Notes: generated by a model from the letters alone, not told the origin. DNA of 39,931 nucleotides from Chara braunii (GCA_003427395.1 BFEA01000360.1:620174-660104), one strand, 5' to 3'; positions 11,896-22,742 are shown, numbered from the stretch's first letter. Made by a program: numbers and translations.

Positions 11896-12321
11896 CTAAG
11901 GGTGGTTCTTGCGAACCTGGCCCGACCTGTTCCAGGACCGAAGATCGGTCTCCCGGTCACTAGCCTCGCTCTCCGCCTCTGAGTCACGGTCCAGGTGCCG
12001 CTGCTCTCGCTCCACGGTGTCCGTCGAGGTTTCAACCTCGTGGTAAGTAATGGTCACCCGGACCTCAGCCGTGACCCCATCCCCCTGCATCCTTCTCTTC
12101 GCCCGGTTCTTAGATTCCATGACGGCCAACTGTAGTCTCTGGTCCCCCTTCATTTCCCCCTTTCTCGCTCCCTCTACGGTAACCTTTAGACTCGCCTCAT
12201 CTCCCCCGCTGTAACTCAGGATCGTAGTGATCCTGAGGCGTTCGCCAGACATAGGAGACCAGCGAGTAGTGTACTTCCAGTAATCCGGCCGGTAGCCGTG
12301 CAGGCCATTGCTGCGTGCCAT
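11896..12321 (-). pseudogene. LTR-B ORF a, 3' LTR copy (shortened by TAG)
   Basis: 141 residues from ATG at 12321 (MARSNGLHGYRPDYWKYTTR) to a TAG at 11896. The 5' LTR copy reads Gln (CAG) at this point and continues for about 35 more residues. The protein has a strand-rich middle (VTVEGARKG, AEVRVTITYHEVE) and a charged, acidic end. About ten residues differ between copies for about fourteen base changes, so there is no sign of purifying selection after insertion. A TATA-like element lies about 250 bp upstream on the same strand (12573-12584). The family is unknown to me. Confidence 0.5.
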
Positions 12322-12572
12322 AGCCAGACTATCAGCAGACGCGGTGCAGTACCAGGCTGCTATCCCAGCACAAAGTGCCTCTTAGGGCAGACTAAACACT
12401 ACCCGACCGATAGTGTGCTACGCCCCCTTTTCTCAGAGAAACAAGAGCATGCCCCTTACTCGCAGCCCTCTCGTCTCTTCCTTTATAGAATCGCTGTTTG
12501 CCAAGATCCCCACGCTCTCAATGAAGGACCCAAACCAGTTCCTTTTAAACCTTTTAAAATTAAAGAAACTTT

Positions 12573-12584
12573 AATTTTTTTATA
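12573..12584 (-). promoter_or_regulatory. TATA-like element in 3' LTR B
   Basis: Minus strand reads TATAAAAAAATT. It occupies the same place as 31551-31560 in the 5' LTR, about 1 kb inside the LTR start and about 250 bp upstream of ORF a. It is a candidate core promoter marking the U3/R boundary. Confidence 0.5.
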
Positions 12585-13584
12585 GATGGTGAAATAAATT
12601 GGAATTAAGTGATTTTGGAAACACTCAAGTCTATAACCCAACGGTCGGGTGCGGCCTAAACCTCACGCCACCATCAGTCCCAGATCTCAGTGACAGGACT
12701 GCGGATTCGACACTGGTCCCATAACGAGATATCGACAGCCGCTCTTGTCTCTTCAAAACGAACCGCCGGCCTATCTCTATCGGGTACCTGTGTATGATGG
12801 CAAGGAGGGGGCTTATGACCCTCCAAGGGGGGTGATAGGCCTCCTACCGATGCGGCCACGGGGCGCCCCTCTTTTGGCGTCCTATCGCGCGACGCTCTGT
12901 CGGCGAAATCAAACGTAGTGCAATACACGAAGGGTCGGACTAGCCTAGGCCACTCGAAGTATTAAACAAATTTCGAAATTCGCACCGTTCGACTTACCGC
13001 GAAGTGACAGAAGAACGAATTTATTTAAAAGGGGATCAACAATAGTTTTAATGATAATATAATAATAATAGCGATAACAGTAATGAAAATAGTAGTGAAG
13101 AGAAATTCATAGCGCCGCAGCGGCCAAAACCGCTGAATTACCTCGAACTAAAGCCTAAGGTTCAAATCGACCACAAACCCGAAGTATAGATTCCCTTCAC
13201 TTTTTATTTTCTTTCCCTTTTGTTGAACTGATACCCTGACCCATAACCTGCCAAAAGGGTGCTCGGCGAGCAGTAGAAAAGACTGCACCAGTCTTTTCAC
13301 CTTCGCATCCCAGGGCGAGCCCGGCGGCTATCACGGCCACAGGCCGGTAGTGCTCTGCTGTACAGCAGGGCGCCGAGCCTGCGTGGACCAAAGGAAAGTC
13401 CTGTGGCGCACCCTTTTTGCAGAGGGCAAGCACCTACAGGCCGGTCCTTTCCAAGGCACCACCCCGGTATCTCAGCGTTACCACGGAGATTAGGCGACAA
13501 ACTTAACCACTGCACATCCGAAGCACCGGTACCAATCAAGGACTTGGCGCACAAAGGAGGGCGGGGACACCGTGCCCTCCGACA

Positions 13585-13603
13585 TGATACCATACCCCCA
13601 CCC
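13585..13603 (-). other. Purine-rich tract (candidate PPT) of element B
   Basis: On the element's strand this reads GGGTGGGGGTATGGTATCA, directly before the TGTCGG start of the 3' LTR. It is G-rich with a few interruptions, so it is a less perfect polypurine tract than that of element A. Its position against the LTR end is what supports the call. Confidence 0.6.
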
Positions 13604-13640
13604 AGCATCCCCGCTGGGTCAAAACTCGTGGGGCGCTTAG

Positions 13641-13647
13641 TATAAAG
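13641..13647 (+). promoter_or_regulatory. TATA box for the opposite-strand ORF in element B
   Basis: TATAAAG, bracketed by two direct copies of GCGCTTAG (13634-13641 and 13651-13658). A pyrimidine-rich stretch that would suit a start site begins about 30 bases downstream, and the ATG of the antisense ORF lies at 13955. The promoter is inferred from these features only. Confidence 0.45.
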
Positions 13648-13866
13648 CAGCGCTTAGTTTAGGACTCTCATTCATCTTTTGCGTATCACCTCGACTCGTC
13701 CTAGTATTTTGCGGGCGTCAACCTTTTCCTGCCGTAGCATTTTCTTCTCTCTTTCTCCTTCTTTACATAGCGTCTTCTTCTCTTTCCTTCTCTCTCTCTT
13801 ATCGTGCATGAGGCATCGCTGCGTGGTCTGCGCCGCTACCTTTGCCCCCTTTGTAGTTCCTTTTTG

Positions 13867-13940
13867 TTGTTCATCTCTCTCTGTTTCGTCTCCTTAAACA
13901 ACATTGTTCATCTCTCTCTGTTTCGTCTCCTCAAACAACG
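13867..13940 (+). repeat. 37-bp tandem duplication in the leader of the antisense ORF
   Basis: Two units, 13867-13903 and 13904-13940, each beginning TTGTTCATCTCTCTCTGTTT and ending in AAACAAC. They differ at a couple of bases. The array is CT-rich and ends fourteen bases before the ATG at 13955. Confidence 0.85.
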
Positions 13941-13954
13941 CTTGATCTCACACC

Positions 13955-14422
13955 ATGCCTGAGGCTCGTAGAGGACAAGGAAGAGGAAGAGGAGGGAGAG
14001 CAGGGAAGGCTCGTGAGGAGCCGCCGCCTCGCGCAAGGCACGAGTATAGTTCAGAGGAGGAGGAAGATGAAAGGGGTTATGGCACATACACGAAGACTTA
14101 CTTGCGCCATCCCCCGCCGAGTTGGTATGAAAGAACCCCATCTCCTGAGAAGATGAGGTACCTCCAGAAGAAGTTTGAGGCGCACTACGGCATGCCAACC
14201 ACGTCTTCCCCTCCATACTCACCTAGAGCTCTCAATACGCCTGCGGCAAGTAGGGCTTTAGTGCTAGTTGCTTCACCTCCCAATCCCTGTGCAGTCTCTC
14301 CCCATTCTCATCCCAATAACTGCCCTTTTTTTTGCATCTTCTTTCTTCTCTCTTTACTCCAGGTTGAGCTCATGATAATCCTCTATATCTTGTATAAGCG
14401 TGATTTCTTTTCAGCTTTCTAA
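13955..14422 (+). CDS. Antisense ORF of element B; basic RG-rich protein, unknown
   Basis: Runs opposite to gag-pol, between integrase and the 3' LTR. The first 100 residues look coding. A basic RG-rich start (GQGRGRGGRAGKAREE) is followed by an acidic patch (SSEEEEDERG) and a segment with GTYTKTYLRHPPPSWYERTP and MRYLQKKFEAHYGMP. The last 50 residues are hydrophobic and probably not coding. A long pyrimidine tract ending in CCAG near 14361 looks like a 3' splice site, with a possible donor near 14249, so the frame may really end soon after residue 98. Antisense ORFs in this position are known in plant Tat-lineage elements such as Grande and Retand. No function is recognised here. Confidence 0.5.
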   Translation: MPEARRGQGRGRGGRAGKAREEPPPRARHEYSSEEEEDERGYGTYTKTYLRHPPPSWYERTPSPEKMRYLQKKFEAHYGMPTTSSPPYSPRALNTPAASRALVLVASPPNPCAVSPHSHPNNCPFFCIFFLLSLLQVELMIILYILYKRDFFSAF

Positions 14423-14701
14423 AATTTCTCAATTCATGCATCACTGCATAGTGTCCTTGGCTTAAGAGTTTGAATACCTTGAGGCCAGGGATGCAGGTTC
14501 CTCGTGAACCAGGCCGCTTGTCGGCCACCAATTAAATTTAAGAAGGATTTCTCGCCTGCTGTTAACTCTGATCTCTTGCTGTTCTGAAACTTGTTCTCAG
14601 TCTGAATTTTATGTCATAGAAAGGTTACCTTAACCTTCACCTTGGCTGAAAAATCGAAAACATTGCCAGTCTGATACCAATGCTTGGGATACTTGTCCAG
14701 T

Positions 14702-14911
14702 CTGTCATGCTGGAAATAGGGCATACCAAACCTTTTTTCTGCTCTCTGGCGTGTGCGAGATATCTTCTCAACTTCCTAAGTAACTCAGGGGATACCAAAC
14801 CCTGTCTTCTTTCTCTGGTCTAAGTGTGGCGTCTCCTCAACTTCTCAGATAGAAGAAAGGGGATACCAAACCCCTCTTTCTTTTCTCTGGTCTGGGAACT
14901 TCAGATAAGTC
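14702..14911. repeat. Three 70-bp tandem repeats with hairpin-like cores
   Basis: Units repeat at 70-bp spacing, with the core ATACCAAA at about 14723, 14792 and 14863. Each is followed by a CT-rich block ending in TCTCTGG. In the second and third units the core is flanked by short complementary arms (CAGGG...CCCTG and AGGGG...CCCCT). A lone GATACCAA also occurs at 14673-14680. This lies in the tail of element B. A role in RNA structure is possible but unproven. Confidence 0.75.
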
Positions 14912-15000
14912 TTTATATACCTGCAAAACAGCGAGTCCCACAGACAACAGACTATGCCCCGGCAAGCAGATCCCTCAATAATTATCAGCCAAGCAACAAG

Positions 15001-15068
15001 TAAAAAAAAAAAAAACAGAATAAAATAGAATAATAAAATAATAAAATAATAAAATAATAAAATAATTA
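15001..15068. repeat. A-rich / (AATAA)n simple repeat
   Basis: A run of A followed by five or six AATAAA-like units. It lies in the tail of element B. On the plus strand it could mimic polyadenylation signals for an antisense transcript, but nothing more supports that. Confidence 0.85.
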
Positions 15069-16007
15069 AACACAGCAAGACAATTCTTCAGACCCAAGAG
15101 TTATTGATTGCCTTGATTTTGGCCTACCACTAGCTAGGAATGACAGACGTCCCGTCAGTCTGACATACCTCATTCGGTCCGCCTCAGGCCAGGACTAGTC
15201 AGATCATTTGTCTTGACAGCCCCTTTGACCTGCCTCCAGGCCAGGACCAACATACCCACTACTCGCGTATGACAGCCCTTTGGCACTCTCGCCAGGACAC
15301 CCAAACTATAGCGGGTCTGGTTACCCTATGACAGTAGACGTCCCGTCAGTCAGACTGTCCCGAACCCGGATTTGACCACTGCGGTCGGGGACCGGCTCAC
15401 CCACTAGTTTTTTGCCAAGGGCGCTGGCTGCCCCGCCCAGATTTCTGAACGTAGGACCCGGTCTAACTACGATTCAAGGCTCTGGCGAACCTTATTGGAT
15501 TGCATCCTCTGACTGCGGTAGGGTTGCAGCTGACCCCTTTCGACCTCATAGGCCAAACCCCCGGAGTCTTAGCCTCAGTCGACTACGGAATTCGACACTC
15601 GCGTCGAGGACCTGCTGACCCCACAGATTGCAACCTACTGCGGTAACGCTCTGGCTGGCCCCGACAATCAACGCGTCTTTAGGTTAGAAAAGAAAATCCC
15701 AAGCACAAACAATCAGGCGAGTATACTATAACCCACAAGCAGACTGCCATTGCCCCATAACAAGACAAACAGTTCTCAAGAGACGTCCCTTCTGTCTCAA
15801 GAGGCACTGAACAACAACATGATAACCAGCACCAAACCTTTACCAGAGACCTCCCTTCAGCCTCAAGAAGGGTGCTCAGTGCTGGCCCTAGAGAGGTCCC
15901 TTCCCTCAACTGGGAATTTCTTTTCCAAAAGACGTCTCGTCGGTCCCAAGGAAATGCTGAAATGTTGATTCAGAGAGGTCTCTTCCCTCATCTGAGTGAA
16001 GGCAAGC
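15069..16007. other. Tail of element B: non-coding, degenerate repeats
   Basis: No reading frame on either strand looks coding. Short related motifs recur, including two copies of ACGTCCCGTCAGTC near 15148 and 15337, several GAGACGTCCCTTC-like blocks between 15780 and 15980, and repeated CAGGCCAGGAC near 15190 and 15238. It looks like an old, decayed tandem-repeat field between integrase and the antisense ORF. Confidence 0.5.
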
Positions 16008-16190
16008 AACTTAGTTAAGAAACACGAAGTCCCTTTATCGGCAACTCTCAGTCAGGTAAAGCTGAACTTCTTTATGCCTGTCCTCATCTGAATTTCTTGG
16101 ATGTACAACTTAGTCAAGAAACACGAAGTCCTCCCGCCAACAATTCTCGGTCAGACGGAACTGAACTTCTTTATGCCCATCGTGGTTTTC
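16008..16190. repeat. 99-bp tandem repeat
   Basis: Two diverged units spaced 99 bp apart. Each contains AAGAAACACGAAGTCC (near 16018 and 16117) and GAACTTCTTTATGCC (16064 and 16163). About 330 bp without recognisable features follow before the integrase remnant. Confidence 0.75.
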
Positions 16191-16522
16191 TCTTTATCAT
16201 AAGAATAATACTGATTGCATCTTCTGATGTGCCACAACCATGAGTTCCTCATATTTTTGACACTGCGTCAATGCTCACGAAAACTGTATCTCACAGTTAT
16301 CCCCCACTCTCAGGGACTTGAGACTCATGAATCGACTGTAGCTTTGCATCAACAATATAATCTCATTAGCTCTGTTGCTTGCTGAAACAGAAAATTAACT
16401 GACATGCAAATAATTTAAATGTTGAATTGACCATGCAAGAACGATCACAGTTTGCTGGAAATTCAGTCTTGCTGTCTCATTGTCTTACTATACTTTTCTC
16501 TCAATTCTCTGAAATTGTTCTC

Positions 16523-17775
16523 TTACTTGGATGACTGAACTTTCTTTCCTTTCTTTGATGTCACTGTAGGGATCAAATCAGGGTCTCTGAAAATGAACTT
16601 ACGAAGTCTTGACCCCGATACCATGTCGTGAACCCTGGAACCATCCATCTCTGAAATCTCATAGACTTTGCCCTCTGCTTCTCCTGTGATTCTGTAAGGA
16701 CCAAGCCATCTGGGCTCCAACCTTTTAGTCCATTGTGTCTCGAGAGAACTGTCAAACAGAAGGACAACATTTCCAACTTTCAGTTTCTCTTTTCTTTTAT
16801 ATATCTTTTCTTGTTCCATCTCTCTTGATCTGATAATCTGCTGGATGTCATTCTCTCTGCAGCATCCATCACTGTCTGATCAACTTCTGATATTTGTCTC
16901 ATTCTGATCTAGAGTAACTCTGAAATATAATAGTCTTTGTCACTTTCTTGACTCGACCATGTCTTGACTATGCTCTCAATAAGCAACGTAGCAAATCGGC
17001 CATGCCACTGAGTAAATGGAGCATAGCCAGTAGTCATTTTGACTGTGATGTTGTCACCATATACCGCGACTCTTAATACTTTTGGCCAGTTAGTGAGATT
17101 TCCTTCACACCACTTGGCCAATGAGTCTTTCAAAGTCTTGTGACCCTTTCAACATGTGCATTTGCTTGAGGATGATAAGTAGTCACATATCGAATTCTGA
17201 CACCCAATCTGAGAGTGGTTCTTCTTACAATCTCATTTCTGAACTCTGATCCTTTGTCTGAGACAAACTCTCTGATAAAAGGATACCTGAGATAGACTTC
17301 TTCTATCCAGTCAGCCATTTGCTCGGCTGTCTTCCTTTTCAGAGTTTTTGCCTCAACATATCCAGAGAAATTATCTCTCATGTTCAATATAATATATCAT
17401 CTCACCCTTGCCTAATGACATGGTGATGAAATCTAAATGAACCCTGCTGTTTGGCTCTACCAAAATAGTAGGGAATAAAGGTTCAATCATTCTTGTGGTA
17501 GACCTCTTCTTACATAACACACATGATTTACAAAATCTGAAAATCATGTCTCTCATGCCAGGCCAGAAGTAGAGCTTGACAGTCTTAGAGTAGGTTGCCT
17601 TAGCAGCTCTGTGGCCACCTGCAACCCCCTCATGTAAAGCAACAATTATCTCTAACTGTCTCTCTTTACCACAAACCACTCTCAGTGGAGGCAATCCTCT
17701 CTTACCATCCACAAAGAGATGTCCTCTCTTTAATCTGAATTTATTTCTTGAATTTTTACAATAATATTCATTTTA
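16523..17775 (-). pseudogene. Element B: integrase (broken)
   Basis: From the N-terminal side there is an H2C2 zinc-binding segment, with His in LHEGVAGGHRA and Cys in FCKSCVLCKK (17712-17540). The first catalytic Asp is in HLDFITM, the second in FVSDKGSEF, and the Glu in HPQANAHVERV. The C-terminal domain has VGNVVLLFDSS and WLGPYRI (16819-16523). The frame shifts near 17775, 17385, 17137 and 16815, and a TAG interrupts the helix after YYISELL. All the family landmarks are in the right order and spacing, so this was a normal gypsy integrase before it decayed. No chromodomain is visible at the end. Confidence 0.9.
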
Positions 17776-18592
17776 GTTGTTCCTTTTCCATCTTCTTACC
17801 AATCTCTTGACAACTTTCATCGTATTCTTCAGAAAAGAAAAATATCTCTTCCTCCTTCTTTTCACCTTCTTCTTCTTATTTTGAACCAGAGTTTTCCCCC
17901 ATCTCATGAGCAGACACAACTGCCGCGTTGGCTTTAGCATACCAATAATTTGGCTCATCATCTTCTTCTTTCCCAAGAATTGACTCATAAACATAGGCAT
18001 TAGGGACCTCTCCCCAGCTGTCTCTCTCTTCAGGCCACAGACTCCACTTATAGGAGCGTGGTACTTCATAATCTTCATCATCCTTTTCATTCAAAAAATC
18101 ATCAATATAGGTTGACTCTTCAATCGTCCCGCTTACATCTTCTTTTTCATCCTTTCTCCATTCAATCCTGCTCAAGCCATCTGCTTTGTTCTTTTCAGTA
18201 GGAATCTTTTTCAACTTAAAATCAAAAGTCCAGATGAAGACAATCCACCTGCTGACGGTTGGATCTACTTGTTGGTTCTTCTTTATGACACCAATCACAG
18301 AAGATGCATTAGTCCTCAAGATGAATCTCCTCCCTAGTACATAGTGCCTGAAACACCTGAGGCTATGGATGATTGCCAACAACTCTTTTCTGAATTGGGT
18401 ATAACCTCTTTCTGTGGAATTAAGAGTCTTTCTCTCAAATCTCAGAGGCCTCTCTTTCCCATTTTCATCTTTCTGAATGAGCACACCACCCAGAGCAACT
18501 GGTCCTCCATCAGCCTCAATGATGAAAGGCCTCCCTTCCTCATCATCATAAAAAGACACTCTCAACACTACATCCTCATCTTTTAGTTTCTC
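17773..18592 (-). pseudogene. Element B: RNase H and acidic spacer
   Basis: RNase H begins with IEADGGPVALGGVLIQ (the Asp of the active site) and continues with FERKTLNSTERGYTQFRKEL, where the Glu lies. It goes on through WTFDFKLKKIPTEKNKADGL, the usual end of the domain. A TAG just upstream (near 18590) separates it from RT in the same frame. After the domain comes an acidic spacer of about 100 residues rich in Asp and Glu, with a TAA near 17876 followed by more in-phase acidic sequence. The spacer is unusual for gypsy elements and may be a lineage feature. Confidence 0.88.
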
Positions 18593-19755
18593 CTATAAAG
18601 TTTCTGCAACGGCTTGTCTTTTATCATTCCATGCTAAATTAGCCCATTGCCTTACCATCTCCCTCAGAGGCTCTGCAAGGGTAGCAAAATGAGGAATGAA
18701 AATCCTCCAGAATCCACAGACGCCCAAGAAGCTTCTGACATTTGTCACTCTCTTGAGTGACAGGGACCAGTTCAAGATCTTGTCTATCTTCTTGGGGTTA
18801 GGACTCCTACACTTAGAGAAACATCTAAAGCCCAAGATGATTACCTCTGGCTGAAAGAGAAGGGACTTTGGTTCACTGGCAATCAGGTTATATTTATGAA
18901 GTCTCTCTAGGACCATATTTACTCCTTCAGTGTGTTCCCAGACAAACTTCCTGACTCCACCTGCGACCAAAGTCTCGTCCCTTACCAGGGGTCCTTTCAC
19001 AGGATTGTCGTCAATATAGGGGCTGGTTATTTCAGTAGAGATATCCTGCATGACTTGGATCATATCCCTTTGAACCACTGTCACGCCATTAGTCCAACCC
19101 TGAGGTGCCACGCATATGTGAATGAGCCCTCTTGGCGTGTGCATGACAGTCAATGACCAGCTAGTGGGATCAATGGGAAACTGATTATAGTCAGAATACA
19201 AATCAACTAGGGAATAAATGCATCGACCAGCAAAGGATTCAGAGAGGAGATCGGCATTAGGAAGACTACCTGCGTCACGTACTGTCACAGAGTTTGTATC
19301 CATCTCAATCCACCCCCTGGTTTCCAAAAGCAAAACCTGTGGTTAGCATACGGTCCATCAGCAGGTTCAACAACATTAGATGCAATCTTCTTGTCAAGAT
19401 ATTTTACAACCTCTGCTTCTTCTTTCAGGGCATACTTGGTCGGCCTATCATTCCATTGAACATGATCAACTGTCTAAATTTTGGCCATTTTGATCATATC
19501 CACATCCAACCGCCCTCTCTCTTCATCATTAAAGGAGAATGCACCTGAGAACTCCTGACACATTTTGAAGATATATTCTTTCTCTTTAGGCAGGATAAAC
19601 TGATTCGAGCCTATCTTCATTGTGCCGAATCTCTCTTTGGTGACCTTATTCCCCAATTTTGCAGATTCTCTTAATGCTTTAATAATTTTCCTCTCTCTTT
19701 TCAATGCTTCATCATAATCATTTTCTATTAGGACTGCCACCGGGTTTTTCTTCAT
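18593..19755 (-). pseudogene. Element B: reverse transcriptase (broken)
   Basis: An N-terminal segment (19755-19474) ends at a TAG, after which the same frame continues through RPTKYALKEEAEVVKYLDKK and DGPYANHRFCFWKPGG. A one- or two-base shift near 19318 then leads to RDAGSLPNADLLSESFAGR, YSLVDLYSDYNQFPID, TPRGLIHICVAPQGWTNGV and the catalytic PYIDDNPVKG. The thumb follows with VRSFLGVCGFWRIFIPHF. The catalytic pair reads YIDD in place of the commoner YVDD or YLDD. The VAPQGWTN block in the position of MPFGLTNAP marks a gypsy lineage different from element A and from the plant Athila/Tat elements. Confidence 0.92.
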
Positions 19756-19799
19756 TCTCTTGAGCTTGTACTTTCTCTTTGACCCAGTGGCTATTTTCC

Positions 19800-21431
19800 T
19801 TAAAAAGGATGAGTCGATGCAAATTTTAATTTCATCTTTCCTCCCTTAGCAGTCTCTACAGCTTTCTTAAATGCTTCAATTTGTCCATCTTCATCCTTGA
19901 GATTACCAAGATCCTTTATCATTTTTGAAACTTGATTAATACCCACTGAAATTTCTTCTTTAGCCTCTTGCTTGTCTTCTTCTCTTAGTCTCCTAATCCT
20001 TTCTATAGACTCCTCTTTTCTAATTGAATTAGCTAACAAACGATGCTTGAAATCATTTTTAGTGCAGACCATAAAGGTTTGTTCCTGAGAAGTCTCTGGA
20101 TCTTGTAAGCCGATCCAGGATGACCCTTCATAACTGAAAAATTGGACTGCCTCCATTCTATGCAAGAACGGAGTGCCCAAGATACAATAATGGTCCAGTT
20201 CTGACACGACAAAGCCCAGTAATTCCACTACCATGTTCCCAACTCTGATAGGCAGATTGTCAATAAATCCTGCCACAAAAAGTTCTCCTGCAATATTACT
20301 CAGTACATTTTGTGCAGGCCTATCAATAGATAAGTCACATGCCTCCATTGTTCTTCGAGAAAGAAGTATCATCTCTGCCCCAGAGTCCACCAAGGCTCGG
20401 ATCTTCACTTGATTAATATAAATGGTCAGGTGCCCACATCCTATGGTTGTGAATCTCATCTTGCAACCTGGATTGTTCACCTGGCTGGAAAAAACTGATC
20501 CCAAGTAATTAACTTCTAATTTCTTCTTCTCAGTCAGCTTCTTCAGTTCTCCTCTCAGTTTGGGTGATAGAGTCATTACTTCCTTGAAGGACAAAGTCAC
20601 TTCTGTCTCTTCCAGCATTTTAGTAATTACGTCAGAAATCACTGTCCCATCTTCCAAATCACTTTTAAGAATAAATTTTATCTTTCTTCCTTGTTCATTC
20701 TTTCTATGGGGAAGTTCTGGTTCTGGGTCATCAAGAATATTAATCAGGGATTCCTCAACCTTCCTTCTTTTATTTTCCTCTATCATCTGAGGTGTCAAGT
20801 GTGCTTGAAGGTTTCTCACTTCACCAAACACGATACTGGGTTCCATGACAAGTTCTGGAGGTGGGTCTCCATCAAATGACATCATGTTGACCAGAAAGTG
20901 AACCATTTCATTAGAAGGAGATTCTACTAAATCAGAAGGGTTCCGAAAAGTAGGATTCTCTTCCAATGGAGACTGACTTGTAGAAGCCTCGCGAGACACA
21001 TCCTCTGTCAATGTTAAGGATTTCAAATACAGCTCAGTCGTGATATAAGGGTCACTTGTTTCCTGTACTAGTTCATTAGGCAACTCATCAATGAAAAAAT
21101 GAACATTCACATTAGTCTTTCTCTTCTTCTTCGCCTTCATCTTTTCATCATGTTTAAGAGCAAGAAGTCTCATACCTCCTGGATGTCTGGGGTCCAACTT
21201 GTTCCATGAACTATCACAGACATGACCCATTACGTCCTTTTTTGCCACCCCACTCTTTACATCCTCATCAAGAGGCCTGCAATGGGTGGTAGTGTGACCC
21301 CCTTCACCACAATAATAGCAAACAAAACTCTTCTTAGGACGGTCATCGTACTTCCTACTTTCTCTGTTCCCTCTGTCACCATTCTTTCCATTCTTTCTGG
21401 ATCTAGAAGAATCTCCCTTCTTACCATAGCC

Positions 21432-21469
<38 letters not shown>

Positions 21470-22265
21470 CTTCACTTTCAGCTTGCTTCTTTCCTTTGCC
21501 ATTCACAGCATGGTTTGCAGGCATTGCAGACATATAGTTAGCCATCACTCTTTGAATAATATTTTCAGCACTCAGATTGTTCCCTCTGTTCATATCATTC
21601 TCAGTCTCCCAGTCTTTGGCCGAAGTACTGATCTGATCCAGTGACCATTTCTTATGAGAAACTGTAGGTAGAATTCTAACAATTGCAACCATTTCATCCC
21701 ATCTGAGAGGATAGTGCTGAGCTAAATTGAGAACTGTCTGCCTTTCAGTATCAGTAAAATTTGTCAAAAATATATGGCATCTCTGAGTTTCGTCCAAATA
21801 TGGAATTCTCCTTGCTGTTCGGATGAAGGTCTGAAGAAAAACATTGAAAGTGTCATACTTAGCTCTTCTGATGTTGAGTAAATCCTTGGTTGTAGTTGGA
21901 ACTGAGTCTTTCTCAAATTCTTTTTTCATTCTCTCTTAGACCTCTTCCCATGTAGTGACACCTTCCATCAATTCCCGAACTGCGAATCTTGAGTCAGTAT
22001 CACAGTAGGATAGGAGGTGCTTAAGTAGTTGCTTGTCTGTCCAGCCATAACTGAGCCCAAATAATTCATACTCGTCCAGGAAACCATTTACTTGAGGCCT
22101 TCTGAAGCATGGAATTCTCTCATCTGGCCTCTTTGCTCTTGCAATGTCTGACCCTCCTTTTATAGTGTCAACTCTCTCGACCAATTCCCATATAACCCCA
22201 ACCAAGGCCTCTTCATTGGTCCCTGCAGATGAGCTAGGTCTCGAACGACCAGCCATCTTGACCAT
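19800..22265 (-). pseudogene. Element B: gag-protease, one in-frame stop
   Basis: The frame starts at ATG 22265 (or the nearby ATG at 22256, MAGRSRPSS). It is interrupted once by TAA after TWEEV near 21933 and then stays open in the same frame for 709 more residues to 19800. Domains in order are a helical capsid-like region with FLTNFTDTERQTVLNLAQHY, a run of Asp from a (CAT)n stretch near 21434-21467, a CCHC zinc knuckle (CYYCGEGGHTTTHC, near 21300), a long charged linker and a retropepsin with ALVDSGAEMILLSRR (near 20390). A frameshift at about 19790 separates protease from RT. It would make the particle proteins and the enzyme that matures them. A single nonsense codon is mild damage beside pol. 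Confidence 0.93.
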
Positions 22266-22742
22266 AATTTTTTCTTAACGCTTTCCTCTTATTTCCTTAC
22301 CACTCTTAGCCTCTTCCCTTACTTTAATCTCTCACTCTTCTCACAAGGGATACAGGCTCGTTCCTCTCTTCTCTTGTCTGCTCTACCCCTTGAGAATTTT
22401 GTACATAAAGAGTATAAGCAATAATAGATTGGGTAGTGATCAAGGGCAATGCAATTCTTCTCAGCCTTCCAATGTAATCTTCTGCAATGAGCCCAGACGT
22501 GATGATACTCGTCAACATTACCAGTCCCTATGATTATCGATCTGCTGATGAAATGACAAACAATCGTAATATGTGTGATGATAGAATGAGGTGAGAATCA
22601 TACACAGACGAAGGAGGAGAGAGGGAGAATAGACAAAGGAGAGAGAAGAAGACAACAGCCCACTTCTACTTCGGGTTCCTCCTCCTCCTCGCCACCTCAT
22701 CAATCAATAGACTGAATACAATGTCTGAAGTTCCTCCTCAAG

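Larger units (their letters stand above)
6537..13584 (-). mobile_element. 3' LTR of element B (7048 bp)
   Basis: Matches 25469-32552 along its full length with interspersed indels. By eye, divergence is about 4-6% in most sampled blocks but below 1% at about 8400-9300. It ends in short inverted termini, TGTCG...CGACA. Contents on the element's strand are ORF a (11896-12321), ORF b (8467-8745) and the frameshifted domain ORF c (7028-7600). Also present are a minisatellite (7846-7978), a (TA)n run (10216-10237) and AT-rich trinucleotide repeats near 13040-13080. About 9300-11895 and 12590-13580 hold no reading frame or RNA gene that I can support. Relative to the other LTR this copy has about 37 extra bases near 10630 and about 20 near 11610. 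Confidence 0.93.

Noticed and set aside
6537-13584. A 7-kb segmental duplication of host DNA
   Set aside because: TG...CA ends, the ACGC target duplication, the PBS next to one copy and a gag-pol between the copies all fit LTRs better.
12600-13584. Possible rRNA fragment, because of GC-rich, structured-looking sequence
   Set aside because: I could not find any conserved rRNA segment on either strand, and it is an integral part of LTR B.
18900-19100. YIDD instead of YVDD/YLDD in RT of element B as a defect
   Set aside because: The two catalytic Asp are intact, and Ile at this position is a tolerated variant.
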